From contig NZ_LT899436.1 of assembly GCF_900198195.1 (NCBI RefSeq), forward strand, positions 1,696,001 to 1,760,000: a stretch of DNA of 64,000 nucleotides, written 5' to 3'. The position numbers and the translations under genes were made by a program. Source of the stretch: Tenacibaculum jejuense. Its GTDB lineage: Bacteria; Bacteroidota; Bacteroidia; Flavobacteriales; Flavobacteriaceae. Position 1 is the first letter of the stretch, and each line of letters opens with the position of its first letter. Under the pieces are notes generated by a model. It ran no database searches. It was given only the letters and a program-made list of their open reading frames with translations, and was not told where the DNA came from. This document shows positions 55,537-64,000 of this stretch, piece by piece.

Positions 55537-57699
55537 ATGAGTACAGAACAAAATAATATCAGATTTAGTAGAAGAAACTTTTTAAGAACTTCAGCACTAG
55601 CAAGTGGAGGAATGTTAGTTGGTTTTAATTTATTCACGGCATGTAAACCAGAAGCAAAACCAGCTGTAGATATTGCAAATTTAAATTTCAACGATTTTAA
55701 TGCTTTTATCAAAATAGCAGATAATGGTTATGTAACTATTTTTTCTCCGAATCCAGAAATTGGTCAAGGAGTAAAAACGGCAATGCCAATGATCATTGCT
55801 GAAGAATTAGATGTAGAATGGGATAAAGTGCATGTTGCACAAGCAAAATATAATAAGAAAGAATACAAACGTCAGGTTGCAGGAGGAAGTCAGTCAATTC
55901 GCTTTGGTTGGGATGCATTACGTCAAACTGGAGCTACAACAAAGCAAATGTTAATTAATGCTGCTGCTGCAAAATGGGGAGTTGATGCAAATACTTGTAA
56001 AGCTTCAAAAGGAATCATAACAAATGCAAATGGAGATACATTAGGTTATGGAGAAGTTGTAAGCGAAGCAGCTGCTTTAGAAGTTCCAGAAGATGTAACT
56101 TTAAAAAAGCCATCAGAATATACGATTATAGGAAAAGACGCTTTAAATGTTGATTTAGACAATATCGTTACAGGTAAGCCTTTGTTTGGTTTAGATTATA
56201 AAGCTGATGGAATGGTGTATGCTTCGGTATTACGTCCACCAGCATTCGGACAAAAATTAGAGAGTTTTGATGATGCTGAAACTAAAAAAGTAAATGGAGT
56301 TACAGATGTAATCAAGTTTGGAGATAAAGTAGCTGTAATTGGTTCAAATACTTGGGCGGCTATGAAAGGTAAAAAAGCATTGAAAGCTGTTTGGAGTGAT
56401 GATCAAAATTTAGAAAGTACCGTAGATCATAATAAAGAATTGATTAAGATTTTAGACGGAAAAGAATTTGATACCAGAAGAGAAGATGGAAATGTAAAGA
56501 AAGCTTTTGCAGAAGCAGATAAAGTTTTAGAAAGAACATACGACTCTCCTTTCTTACCTCATAATTGTATGGAACCCATGAATTTTTATGCCAATGTTAC
56601 AGCAGAGAAGATTCATTTAGTTGGACCAATTCAAACACCACAATGGACAGCTGGTAGAGTTGCTCAGTTATTGAAAAGAAAAGAAGAAGAAATTGATCTT
56701 GAAATGACAAGAATGGGTGGTGGATTTGGAAGAAGATTGTATGGTGATTTTGCTTTAGAAGCAGCTGAAATTTCAAATCTAGCTAAAAAGCCAGTGAAAG
56801 TTGTTTTCTCAAGAGAAGACGATATGACAGATGGAATTTATCGTCCGGCAATTAAATATAGAATTGCAGCATCAATTAAAGATGGAAAATTAACAGGATA
56901 TCATTTAAAAGAGGCAGCGATTAACAGTAATATGTACGACTTAATTCCGAATTTCTTTCCAGCAGGATGTATTCCGAATTATAAAGTATCTACAAAAAGC
57001 TATAAGAGTGATATCACAACAGGTGCATGGAGAGCTCCGTATACAAATTTCTTAGCTTTTGCTGAACAAACTTTCTTTGATGAATTAGCTGAAGAATTAA
57101 AGAAAGATCCAGTTGAGTTACGATTAGAATTGTTGCAGAATGTAAAAGATTCTACAGATGAAAAGATCGAGTACTCAGGAGAGAGAATGGAGAATACGAT
57201 AAAATTAGCTGCTGAAAAATCAAACTGGAAAGAACAAAAAGAAGGTGTTTTTAAAGGTTTTGCTGCTTATTATAGTCATAATACTCATGTTGCTGAGGTT
57301 GCTGAAATAGAAATGAAAGATGGTTTACCTGTAGTAAAGAAAATTACTGCTGCCGTAGATTGTGGAATTTTAATAAATCCTACTGGAGCAATCAATCAAA
57401 TTCAAGGTGGAGTTTTAGATGGAATCGGACATGCGATGTATGGAGATTTATCTTTTGAGAACGGAAAACCTTCACATAAAAATTTCGATACTTATCGTTT
57501 AATCAGAATGAATGAAACGCCTCAAGTAGATGTACATTTTGTGAAAAATGAATTGTCACCAACAGGATTAGGAGAGCCAGGTTTACCTCCAGCAGGAGGA
57601 GCTGTTGCAAATGCAATTTATAAAGCACTAAAAAATAGACTATACAAACAGCCTTTTATCAAAGAGTTATCTTCAAAGAAAAGTGAAGTTTTAAGTTAA
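55537..57699 (+). CDS. Molybdopterin-binding aldehyde/isoquinoline oxidoreductase subunit, Tat-exported
   Basis: 720 residues. A Tat signal (RFSRRNFLRTSALASGG) ends at about FTACKPEA, where the Cys could also be lipidated. The body has xanthine-dehydrogenase-family signatures: GQGVKTAMPMIIAEEL, GGSQSIRFG, TRMGGGFGRRLYGD, RAPYTNFLAFAEQ and GLGEPGLPPAGGAVANAI, the last region holding the active-site Glu. Catalytic hydroxylation of an aromatic heterocycle or aldehyde in the periplasm is expected. No FAD subunit or XdhC-type maturation gene lies beside it; the two-subunit layout fits IorAB-type enzymes with a cytochrome acceptor. Confidence 0.88.
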   Translation: MSTEQNNIRFSRRNFLRTSALASGGMLVGFNLFTACKPEAKPAVDIANLNFNDFNAFIKIADNGYVTIFSPNPEIGQGVKTAMPMIIAEELDVEWDKVHVAQAKYNKKEYKRQVAGGSQSIRFGWDALRQTGATTKQMLINAAAAKWGVDANTCKASKGIITNANGDTLGYGEVVSEAAALEVPEDVTLKKPSEYTIIGKDALNVDLDNIVTGKPLFGLDYKADGMVYASVLRPPAFGQKLESFDDAETKKVNGVTDVIKFGDKVAVIGSNTWAAMKGKKALKAVWSDDQNLESTVDHNKELIKILDGKEFDTRREDGNVKKAFAEADKVLERTYDSPFLPHNCMEPMNFYANVTAEKIHLVGPIQTPQWTAGRVAQLLKRKEEEIDLEMTRMGGGFGRRLYGDFALEAAEISNLAKKPVKVVFSREDDMTDGIYRPAIKYRIAASIKDGKLTGYHLKEAAINSNMYDLIPNFFPAGCIPNYKVSTKSYKSDITTGAWRAPYTNFLAFAEQTFFDELAEELKKDPVELRLELLQNVKDSTDEKIEYSGERMENTIKLAAEKSNWKEQKEGVFKGFAAYYSHNTHVAEVAEIEMKDGLPVVKKITAAVDCGILINPTGAINQIQGGVLDGIGHAMYGDLSFENGKPSHKNFDTYRLIRMNETPQVDVHFVKNELSPTGLGEPGLPPAGGAVANAIYKALKNRLYKQPFIKELSSKKSEVLS

Positions 57700-57720
57700 A
57701 ATTTTAGATAATATATAGTT

Positions 57721-57750
57721 AAAAAGATGTCTTTTTTAGACATCTTTTTG
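57721..57750 (+). terminator. Terminator of the molybdenum hydroxylase genes
   Basis: AAAAAGATGTCT (57721-57732), five-base T loop, AGACATCTTTTT (57738-57749). Confidence 0.85.
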
Positions 57751-57784
57751 TGTTTTAAAATAAGTTTTTATTAAAATGAAAAAT

Positions 57785-57870
57785 TACGAAATCGTTTTTC
57801 ATTTTTCTGGTGTAAACACAGGTTTTGTTAAATCGCTAAATTGATAATAAAATAATACGAAATCGTTTTT
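57785..57870. repeat. Paired 15-mer TACGAAATCGTTTTT upstream of pyc
   Basis: Identical copies at 57785-57799 and 57856-57870, centre-to-centre 71 bases. The ACGAAATCGT core is a near-palindrome of 10 bases (perfect outer 4), as for a protein-binding site. Confidence 0.6.
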
Positions 57871-57935
57871 TTATCGATACAAATTTTACGAATTTGTTAA
57901 AATCTTGATTTTATTGATACAAAAACGAGCTTTTA

Positions 57936-57967
57936 TTGAGAAAAAAAATCAAATTGATTTAACTTTG
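57936..57967 (+). promoter_or_regulatory. Promoter of pyc
   Basis: TTG (57936-57938), 21 bases, TAACTTTG (57960-57967), then about 40 bases of leader to the ATG at 58009. Confidence 0.55.
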
Positions 57968-58008
57968 GAGGATAACAAATCAAGAACAAATTACAACAAA
58001 AACGAGGA

Positions 58009-61000
58009 ATGAAAATCAACAAAGTTTTAGTAGCGAATCGAGGAGAAATTGCAATAAGAGTTTTTAGAGCCTGTGTAGAAGTAGGTATAAAAACCGTTGG
58101 AATTTATACATATGAAGATCGATACTCTTTACACAGGTACAAGGCAGATGAATGTTATCAAATTGGTGAAGATAACGAACCTCTAAAACCTTATTTAGAT
58201 ATTGATGCTATTATTAAGGTCGCTGTAGAGAATAATGTAGATGCAATTCATCCAGGATACGGATTTTTATCTGAAAATGCAGAATTCGCGCAGAAATGTG
58301 AAGACAACGGAATTATCTTTGTCGGACCAAAAGTTTCTGTACTAAAAGCTTTAGGTGATAAAATTACTGCGAAGGAAGTAGCTGTAGCGAACAATGTTCC
58401 AATTATTCAGAGTAGTGATAGAGATTTAACGTCTGTGGAAATTGCATTAGAAGAAGCTGAGAAAATTAGCTATCCTGTAATGTTAAAAGCGGCTTCAGGT
58501 GGTGGAGGTAGAGGTATGAGAGTAATTCGTAACGCAGATGATCTTAAAAAAGCCTACCCAGAAGCACAAAGAGAAGCGTTAAACGCTTTTGGTGACGATA
58601 CAGTTTTTTTAGAAAAGTTTGTTGAAAATCCAAAACATATCGAAATTCAAATTGTTGCAGATACTCATGGAAACATGGTGCACTTATTTGAAAGAGATTG
58701 TTCTGTACAAAGAAGATATCAAAAAGTAATTGAAATTGCTCCGTCTTACGGATTACCCCAAGAAATTAAAGATAACTTATATCAATATGCATTAGATATT
58801 TGTGGAGCTGTTAATTATAACAATATTGGTACTGTTGAGTTCTTAGTTGATGAAGATAATAGTATTTATTTTATTGAGGTAAATCCTAGAATTCAGGTTG
58901 AGCATACAGTTACTGAAATGGTAACAAATATCGACTTGGTAAAAACACAATTATTTATTGCGGGTGGATATAAATTATCAGACACACAAATAAAAATACC
59001 AAGTCAAGACTCGATTGTTGTAAATGGATATGCTTTACAGTGTAGAATTACTACTGAAGATCCAGCAAACGATTTTAAACCAGATTACGGAACAGTTACA
59101 ACATATAGAAGTGCTTCTGGTTTTGGTATTCGTTTAGATGCTGGTAGTATTTACCAAGGAGTAAAAATTTCTCCATTCTTTGATTCTATGTTAGTTAAGG
59201 CTTCTGCAAGAAGTAGAACTTTAGATGGTGCATGTAGAAAAATGTTACGTGCTTTAGTTGAATTTAGAATTAGAGGTGTAGAAACAAATATTGCTTTCTT
59301 AAGAAATATATTAAATCATCAAACTTTTAGGAACGGAGAGGTTACAGTTAATTTCATAAAAAATGAACCAAAACTTTTCGAATTTAAAGAGCCTAAAAAT
59401 AGAGCAAATAAATTAATCAATTTCTTAGGAGAAGTTGTAGTAAATGGGAATCCGGATGTGAAAAAAGTAGATCCAAGACATAAATTCACTACTCCTAAAA
59501 TCCCATCATTTTCTAAATTAGAAAAACATCCAAAAGGAACTAAAGATTTATTAACAGAGTTAGGACCAGAGAAGTTTGCAGAATGGTTAAAAAAGGAAAA
59601 GAAAATCCATTTTACTGATACCACGATGCGTGATGCACATCAAAGTTTATTAGCAACTAGAATGCGTACTGTAGATATGTTAAAAGTAGCTGAAGGTTAC
59701 GCTAAAAATTTCCCAGATATTTTCAGTATGGAAGTTTGGGGAGGAGCAACTTTTGATGTTTGTATGCGATTTTTGCAAGAAAATCCATGGGAAAGATTAG
59801 CATTGTTACGTAAAGCAATGCCTAATGTTTTATTACAAATGCTAATTAGAGGATCTAATGGAGTAGGGTATACTGCTTATCCAGATAATTTAATTGAAAA
59901 ATTTGTAGAAAAATCTTGGGAAACTGGTGTAGATGTATTCAGGATTTTCGATTCATTAAACTGGATGAAATCTATTGAGCCGTGTATTAAACACGTACGT
60001 AATAAAACTAAAGGTTTAGCAGAAGCATCTATTTGTTATACTGGAGATATTTTAAATCCTAGTAAAACAAAATACGATCTTAAATATTATATTCAATTAG
60101 CAAAAGATATTGAAAATGCTGGAGCACATATTTTAGGAGTAAAAGATATGGCTGGCTTATTAAAGCCAAAAGCAGCTTATGAATTAATTTCAGCGTTAAA
60201 GTCAGAGATTAATATTCCAATCCATTTACACACACACGATACTTCTTCAATACAATCGGCTTCATATTTAAAAGCTATTGAGGCTGGAGTAGATGTTGTT
60301 GATGTAGCTTTAGGTGGATTATCAGGTTTAACTTCTCAACCAAACTTCAATTCTATGGTTGAAATGTTACGCTTTAATGAAAGAGAAAATCCTTTAGATG
60401 CACAAAAGCTTGCTGAATATTCTAATTATTGGGAAGTAGTAAGAGGATATTATTATCCGTTCGAATCTGGATTAAAAGCTGGTACTGGAGAAGTATATGA
60501 ACATGAAATACCTGGTGGACAATATTCTAACTTAAAAGGTCAAGCAATTGCTTTAGGTTTAGAAGATAAATTCACAGATGTTACTAAAATGTATGGTGAA
60601 GTAAATCAAATGTTCGGAGATATTATTAAAGTAACACCAAGTTCTAAAGTTGTAGGTGATATGGCACAGTACATGATCACAAATAATTTAACAACAGAGG
60701 ATGTTTTAGAGCGTGGAGAAAGTATTTCATTCCCACAGTCTGTAATTGGATTTTTTAAAGGAGATTTAGGTCAACCAGTAGGAGGTTTTCCAGAGAAATT
60801 GCAAAAAATTATCTTAAAGAATGAAAAACCTTATACAGAAAGACCAAATGAACATTTAGAACCAATCGATTTTGAAAAAGAGTTTGCAGAGTTCAAAGAG
60901 AATTTCTCTAAAGGAATGGGACGTGAATTAGAAATAACAGACTTCCTATCATTTAAATTGTATCCAAAAGTATTTACAGATGCTTACAACAAGCATTTAA

Positions 61001-61461
61001 AATTTGGAAATGTAATGAATATTCCTACTAAAAACTTTTTCTTCGGATTAGAAGTAGGAGAGGAAATCATGGTAGATATTGAATCTGGTAAAAAAGTTTT
61101 AATTTCTTTAGTTCATAAAACAGAAGCAGACGAGAATGGTAACGTAACTGTTTTCTTCAAAATTAATGGTCAAATGAGAGTAGTATCTATAAAAGACAAC
61201 TCAATAACTGTTGATAAAGTTGAGAATGTTAAAATAGATGCTAATGATAAGAATCAAATCGGAGCACCATTACAAGGATTATTGTCGTCTGTTTTAGTAA
61301 AAGAAGGAGAAATTGTTCAAGAAAATCAACCTCTATTTATAATAGAAGCTATGAAAATGGAAACAACAGTTACGGCTGTAAGTAGGGGAATTATTGAGAA
61401 AGTCCAATTATCAGGAGGAACTTTAGTCGATACAAATGATTTGGTAATAAAAATAAAGTAA
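58009..61461 (+). CDS. pyc: Pyruvate carboxylase
   Basis: 1150 residues, normal length for the single-chain enzyme. Domains in order: biotin carboxylase (~1-450, with AASGGGGRGMR, ERDCSVQRRYQKVIE, EVNPRIQVEHTVTE), carboxyltransferase (~530-810, FTDTTMRDAHQSLLATRMRT, GGATFDVCMRFLQENPWERL, DSLNWM, HTHDTS) and a C-terminal biotinyl domain with EAMKMETTV. It carboxylates pyruvate to oxaloacetate to refill the TCA cycle. It is followed by its own next gene after 68 bases with a promoter between. Confidence 0.97.
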   Translation: MKINKVLVANRGEIAIRVFRACVEVGIKTVGIYTYEDRYSLHRYKADECYQIGEDNEPLKPYLDIDAIIKVAVENNVDAIHPGYGFLSENAEFAQKCEDNGIIFVGPKVSVLKALGDKITAKEVAVANNVPIIQSSDRDLTSVEIALEEAEKISYPVMLKAASGGGGRGMRVIRNADDLKKAYPEAQREALNAFGDDTVFLEKFVENPKHIEIQIVADTHGNMVHLFERDCSVQRRYQKVIEIAPSYGLPQEIKDNLYQYALDICGAVNYNNIGTVEFLVDEDNSIYFIEVNPRIQVEHTVTEMVTNIDLVKTQLFIAGGYKLSDTQIKIPSQDSIVVNGYALQCRITTEDPANDFKPDYGTVTTYRSASGFGIRLDAGSIYQGVKISPFFDSMLVKASARSRTLDGACRKMLRALVEFRIRGVETNIAFLRNILNHQTFRNGEVTVNFIKNEPKLFEFKEPKNRANKLINFLGEVVVNGNPDVKKVDPRHKFTTPKIPSFSKLEKHPKGTKDLLTELGPEKFAEWLKKEKKIHFTDTTMRDAHQSLLATRMRTVDMLKVAEGYAKNFPDIFSMEVWGGATFDVCMRFLQENPWERLALLRKAMPNVLLQMLIRGSNGVGYTAYPDNLIEKFVEKSWETGVDVFRIFDSLNWMKSIEPCIKHVRNKTKGLAEASICYTGDILNPSKTKYDLKYYIQLAKDIENAGAHILGVKDMAGLLKPKAAYELISALKSEINIPIHLHTHDTSSIQSASYLKAIEAGVDVVDVALGGLSGLTSQPNFNSMVEMLRFNERENPLDAQKLAEYSNYWEVVRGYYYPFESGLKAGTGEVYEHEIPGGQYSNLKGQAIALGLEDKFTDVTKMYGEVNQMFGDIIKVTPSSKVVGDMAQYMITNNLTTEDVLERGESISFPQSVIGFFKGDLGQPVGGFPEKLQKIILKNEKPYTERPNEHLEPIDFEKEFAEFKENFSKGMGRELEITDFLSFKLYPKVFTDAYNKHLKFGNVMNIPTKNFFFGLEVGEEIMVDIESGKKVLISLVHKTEADENGNVTVFFKINGQMRVVSIKDNSITVDKVENVKIDANDKNQIGAPLQGLLSSVLVKEGEIVQENQPLFIIEAMKMETTVTAVSRGIIEKVQLSGGTLVDTNDLVIKIK

Positions 61462-61475
61462 GTCTTAGTTAAGTT

Positions 61476-61506
61476 TTTGATAAACCCTCAAAATAACTTA
61501 GTTTTG
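61476..61506 (+). promoter_or_regulatory. Promoter of the alpha-oxoamine synthase gene
   Basis: TTTG (61476-61479), 19 bases, TAGTTTTG (61499-61506): a near-perfect Bacteroidota primary promoter. The ATG at 61530 follows after 23 bases. Confidence 0.7.
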
Positions 61507-61529
61507 CTCTCCAAATATGTAATGTTAAT

Positions 61530-62783
61530 ATGGTAAGTGATTTATTTGATAGAATTAAGAATGATAAAGGTCCATTAGGTAAGTGGGCTGACAAAGCAGA
61601 AGGATATTATGTTTTTCCTAAATTAGAAGGTCCTATTTCCAATAGGATGAGCTTTAACGGAAAGCCTGTAGTTACTTGGAGTATTAATGATTATTTAGGT
61701 TTAGCAAATCACCCAGAGGTTCTTAAGGCAGATGGTGAAGCAGCTTTAGAGCATGGTATGGCTTATCCAATGGGAGCCAGAATGATGTCTGGTCACACGA
61801 AATATCATGAGCAATTAGAGCAAGAATGTGCAGAATTTGTAGGTAAAGAAGCCTCTTATTTAGTAAACTTCGGATATCAAGGTATGGTATCTGCAATCGA
61901 TGCTCTAGTTTCTAAAGATGACATTATCGTTTACGATATGGATACACATGCTTGTATTATCGATGGAGTTCGTTTACATGCTGGAAAAAGATTCGTATAT
62001 AGACATAACGATATAGAAAGTTGTGAGAAGAATTTAAAACGTGCTACAAAAATGGCTGAAAAAACAGGAGGAGGAATCCTTTTAGTTTCTGAAGGTGTTT
62101 TTGGAATGCGTGGTGAGCAAGGTCGTTTAAGAGAAATTGTAGCTTTAAAGGAAAAATACAATTTTAGATTATTAGTAGATGATGCTCACGGTTTCGGAAC
62201 TTTAGGCGAAGGTGGTAGAGGTACAGGTTATGAGCAAGGTGTTCAAGATGGTATTGATGTATATTTTGCAACTTTTGCAAAATCTATGGCAGGTATCGGA
62301 GCATTTTTTGCAGGCGATAAAGACGTAGTTCAGTACTTACAATATAATATGCGTTCACAAATGTTTGCAAAGTCTTTACCAATGCCAATGGTTAAAGGAG
62401 CTTTAAAGCGTTTAGATATGATTCGTACAATGCCAGAACTTAAAGATAAGTTGTGGAGTATAACGAATGCATTACAGTCTGGATTAAGAGATGCTGGTTT
62501 CGATTTAGGAACTACTCAAACTTGTATTACACCAGTTTACCTAAAAGGAGATATACCTGAAGCAATGGCAATGGTTCACGATTTAAGAGAAAACCACGGT
62601 GTATTTTGCTCTATAGTTGTTTATCCTGTTATTCCTAGAGGGATGATTATATTAAGACTAATACCTACAGCACGTCACACAATTGAAGATGTAAATGAAA
62701 CAATAAAAGCATTTACGGCGATACGTGAAAAGTTAAGTAATGGTACTTACAAAAGAATAGCAGAAGCTATAATGACAGCATAA
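61530..62783 (+). CDS. Alpha-oxoamine synthase (serine palmitoyltransferase or cysteate acyltransferase type)
   Basis: 417 residues of PLP-dependent fold type I. Visible: WSINDYLGLANHPEVL, MGARMMSGHTKYHEQLE, NFGYQGMVSAIDAL, DTHACIIDGVRL, LLVDDAHGFGTLGEGGRGT (PLP-binding Asp) and TFAKSMAGIGAFFAG, whose Lys binds PLP. Such enzymes condense an acyl thioester with an amino acid. In Bacteroidota the candidates are serine palmitoyltransferase (sphingolipids) and cysteate acyltransferase (sulfonolipids/capnine); 2-amino-3-ketobutyrate ligase and BioF are less likely given the context. Sequence alone does not decide between the first two. Confidence 0.85.
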   Translation: MVSDLFDRIKNDKGPLGKWADKAEGYYVFPKLEGPISNRMSFNGKPVVTWSINDYLGLANHPEVLKADGEAALEHGMAYPMGARMMSGHTKYHEQLEQECAEFVGKEASYLVNFGYQGMVSAIDALVSKDDIIVYDMDTHACIIDGVRLHAGKRFVYRHNDIESCEKNLKRATKMAEKTGGGILLVSEGVFGMRGEQGRLREIVALKEKYNFRLLVDDAHGFGTLGEGGRGTGYEQGVQDGIDVYFATFAKSMAGIGAFFAGDKDVVQYLQYNMRSQMFAKSLPMPMVKGALKRLDMIRTMPELKDKLWSITNALQSGLRDAGFDLGTTQTCITPVYLKGDIPEAMAMVHDLRENHGVFCSIVVYPVIPRGMIILRLIPTARHTIEDVNETIKAFTAIREKLSNGTYKRIAEAIMTA

Positions 62784-62797
62784 ATTAATAAAATATT

Positions 62798-62830
62798 AAA
62801 AACTCGTGATGTTAAAGTCACGAGTTTTTT
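62798..62830 (+). terminator. Terminator of the alpha-oxoamine synthase gene
   Basis: AAAAACTCGTGA (62798-62809), eight-base loop, TCACGAGTTTTT (62818-62829), then T. Confidence 0.9.
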
Positions 62831-62843
62831 AATTAAAAAACAA

Positions 62844-62851
62844 TAACTTTG
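62844..62851 (+). promoter_or_regulatory. -7 promoter element of the DUF4294 gene
   Basis: TAACTTTG matches TAnnTTTG, 26 bases before the ATG at 62878. Confidence 0.5.
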
Positions 62852-62877
62852 GAATTGTATTTGCTTTCTAAAGAAAT

Positions 62878-63606
62878 ATGAAAAAGTTTTTTTTACTCCT
62901 TATTATCATTTCTTTTAATCTAAATGCACAGATTAAAGATTCCTTACCTGATTTTTCTGATGAATATTTTTTGGTAAAAGATGGAGATACTTTAATGATC
63001 AAACTTGATGAGGTTCCTGTTTTACCAAAACACAAATTCAAATCTAGGAAAGATGTTAATTATTATTATTGGTTTAGAAAGAAAGTTTTTAAAGCTTATC
63101 CATATGCTACATTAGCATCTAAGAGGATAGATAGTCTACATGCAAGATTAGATAGAATAGAGTCTAACAGAAAAAAAAGAAAATACGTAAAAAGAGTACA
63201 AAAGTATTTAGAAAAAGAATTAACAGGTCAGATCAAAAAAATGACTAGAACTGAAGGTAGAGTATTAATCAAATTAATACATCGCCAAACAGGAAAAACA
63301 GTTTTTGAAAATATAAGAGAGTTCCGAAGCGGTTGGAAAGCTTTTTGGTATAATACAACAGCTAATGTATTTAAGTTATCATTAAAAGATGAATATCAAC
63401 CAGAGTTGGCTAATGAAGATTATCTTATTGAAGATATATTGCAAAGAGCATTTATAGATGAAGCATTAGAGTTACAAGAACCAAAATTAGAAATAGATTC
63501 GTATAAAATTTTAGAACAGAAGAAAGGGGCGATAGATGTAGAAGAGTATAAAAAGATGTTCGCTAAAATGAAAAAAAAGAAAAAACGTAAGAAAAAGAAA
63601 AAATAA
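62878..63606 (+). CDS. Secreted DUF4294 protein with poly-lysine tail
   Basis: 242 residues with a signal peptide (IISFNLNAQ). The DUF4294 pattern is present: KDGDTLMIKLDEVPVL, NYYYWFRKKVFKAYPYATLASKRID, KRVQKYLEKELTGQIKKMTRTEGRVLIKLIHRQTGKTVFE and FRSGWKAFWYNTTANVF. The last ~18 residues are almost all Lys with a few Met/Arg. The family is common in Bacteroidota and of unknown function. It may bind polyanions such as nucleic acid or LPS through its tail; that is speculation. Confidence 0.85.
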   Translation: MKKFFLLLIIISFNLNAQIKDSLPDFSDEYFLVKDGDTLMIKLDEVPVLPKHKFKSRKDVNYYYWFRKKVFKAYPYATLASKRIDSLHARLDRIESNRKKRKYVKRVQKYLEKELTGQIKKMTRTEGRVLIKLIHRQTGKTVFENIREFRSGWKAFWYNTTANVFKLSLKDEYQPELANEDYLIEDILQRAFIDEALELQEPKLEIDSYKILEQKKGAIDVEEYKKMFAKMKKKKKRKKKKK

Positions 63607-64000
63607 TCTTTCATCATTTTTACGATAGTCCTCTTGAATTTGAAAATTCGTCTTCCTTTTTTAAAATCTATTTCATCCAATTAATCCAGTACACAATTAC
63701 AACTTCCTTTTTACAAACACTAAAAAGTTAATATATTTACTTATCTAAATAGTATTTTCTCATAAAGCTGCTAACAAAAAGGAAATAAATACTATTTGTA
63801 AAAGCAGATTTATATCCCTTTTTAGTGTTTCCTTATTAGTTTTATTGTTTTTTTTATACGTTTTTAATTTCTCGAATTAAAGTGCTACGTTTTTTATTTG
63901 GGATGAAGTCAAGGAGTAATTAGTTTAAGGAGTTCATTTTTATAATTTTTATTGTTTTGTTTTAGAGGGAATTATTGTTTTGTTTTGTTTTTTTTTAAAT
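63607..64000. other. Terminal intergenic region with nested inverted repeats
   Basis: 394 bases, very AT-rich, no credible ORF. It contains the nested inverted repeat at 63715-63830 and a 13-mer direct repeat ATTGTTTTGTTTT at 63951-63963 and 63974-63986 near the window edge. No tRNA or known RNA is visible; a transcript may lie across the edge. Confidence 0.5.
63715..63830. repeat. Nested inverted repeat, possible MITE or structured RNA
   Basis: Outer arms AAACACTAAAAAG (63715-63727) and CTTTTTAGTGTTT (63818-63830) are perfect over 13 bases. Inner arms AAATAGTATTT (63747-63757) and AAATACTATTT (63787-63797) are perfect over 11 bases, and TTTAC (63736-63740) faces GTAAA (63798-63802). The element is 116 bases long and codes for nothing. 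Confidence 0.6.

Larger units (their letters stand above)
57700..58008. other. Intergenic region upstream of pyc with repeated elements
   Basis: Besides the terminator at 57721-57750 and promoter at 57936-57967, it holds two copies of TACGAAATCGTTTTT (57785-57799 and 57856-57870, 71 bases apart) and two copies of TTATyGATACAAA (57871-57883 and 57911-57923). The core ACGAAATCGT is nearly palindromic. No ORF. This looks like a dense control region for pyc. Confidence 0.55.

Overview
The window comes from a low-GC member of the Bacteroidota, almost certainly a (probably marine) flavobacterium. Direct signs are: a type IX secretion (T9SS) sorting domain at the end of a giant secreted protein; the gliding-motility genes gldF and gldG; many SPII lipoproteins; CarboxypepD_reg-type TonB-dependent receptor architecture; promoters of the Bacteroidota sigma type (TAnnTTTG, sometimes with an upstream TTG or TTTG); and an apparent 6S RNA between zapA and rny. 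The genus cannot be fixed from the sequence alone. I found no phage, insertion sequence, CRISPR array, tRNA or rRNA; most of the window reads as ordinary chromosomal backbone.

Layout. 1-8.1 kb: 3' part of a giant T9SS-exported LamG protein. 8.6-10.8 kb: a FIST sensor protein followed by a histidine kinase. 10.9-11.2 kb: a nested palindromic element. 11.3-13.9 kb: GH2 beta-mannosidase lipoprotein. 14.0-16.4 kb: YHS, SPW-like and SnoaL-like genes behind an AraC-type regulator with two DNA-binding domains. 16.4-21.2 kb: M23 peptidase, TonB-dependent receptor and lipoprotein as one tight unit. 21.4-23.8 kb: coiled-coil protein, zapA, 6S RNA, rny. 23.9-30.5 kb: outer-membrane barrel, DEAD-box helicase, thioredoxin-fold lipoprotein, ABC-F ATPase, oxyR. 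30.6-34.6 kb: dps, then a PhoX-like lipoprotein with a collagen-like tether followed by a di-haem peroxidase carrying an imelysin-like N-terminus. 34.7-41.7 kb: lipoproteins, a sodium:solute symporter preceded by a 34-residue membrane peptide gene, a DUF4442 hotdog protein, a DUF2911 protein and an aquaporin. 41.9-45.4 kb: SAM hydrolase, ABM protein, gldF, gldG as one operon. 45.5-48.7 kb: phoH, membrane protein, purC, fasciclin lipoprotein-like protein. 48.8-52.8 kb: two conserved unknowns, VOC protein, GH3-type adenylate enzyme, HELGH metallopeptidase, ribosome hibernation factor. 53.0-63.6 kb: acs, iorA/iorB-type molybdenum hydroxylase, pyc, an alpha-oxoamine synthase (sphingolipid or sulfonolipid type) and a DUF4294 protein.

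How the genes fit together. Central carbon metabolism is represented by acs (acetate to acetyl-CoA) and pyc (pyruvate to oxaloacetate). Stress physiology is represented by the oxyR/dps pair, HPF, 6S RNA, the DEAD-box helicase and RNase Y. Envelope and surface functions dominate the rest. The most unusual items are non-coding: two large nested inverted repeats, a perfect 30-bp palindrome between divergent genes at 48.7 kb, repeated GTTAACT boxes upstream of acs/hpf with a 13-mer shared with the GH3 gene, and paired repeats upstream of pyc. Among proteins, the double-headed AraC regulator, the PhoX-like/imelysin-peroxidase pair and the small membrane peptide before the symporter deserve follow-up. 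I do not see a clear, complete, previously undescribed system; the candidates are stated as such.
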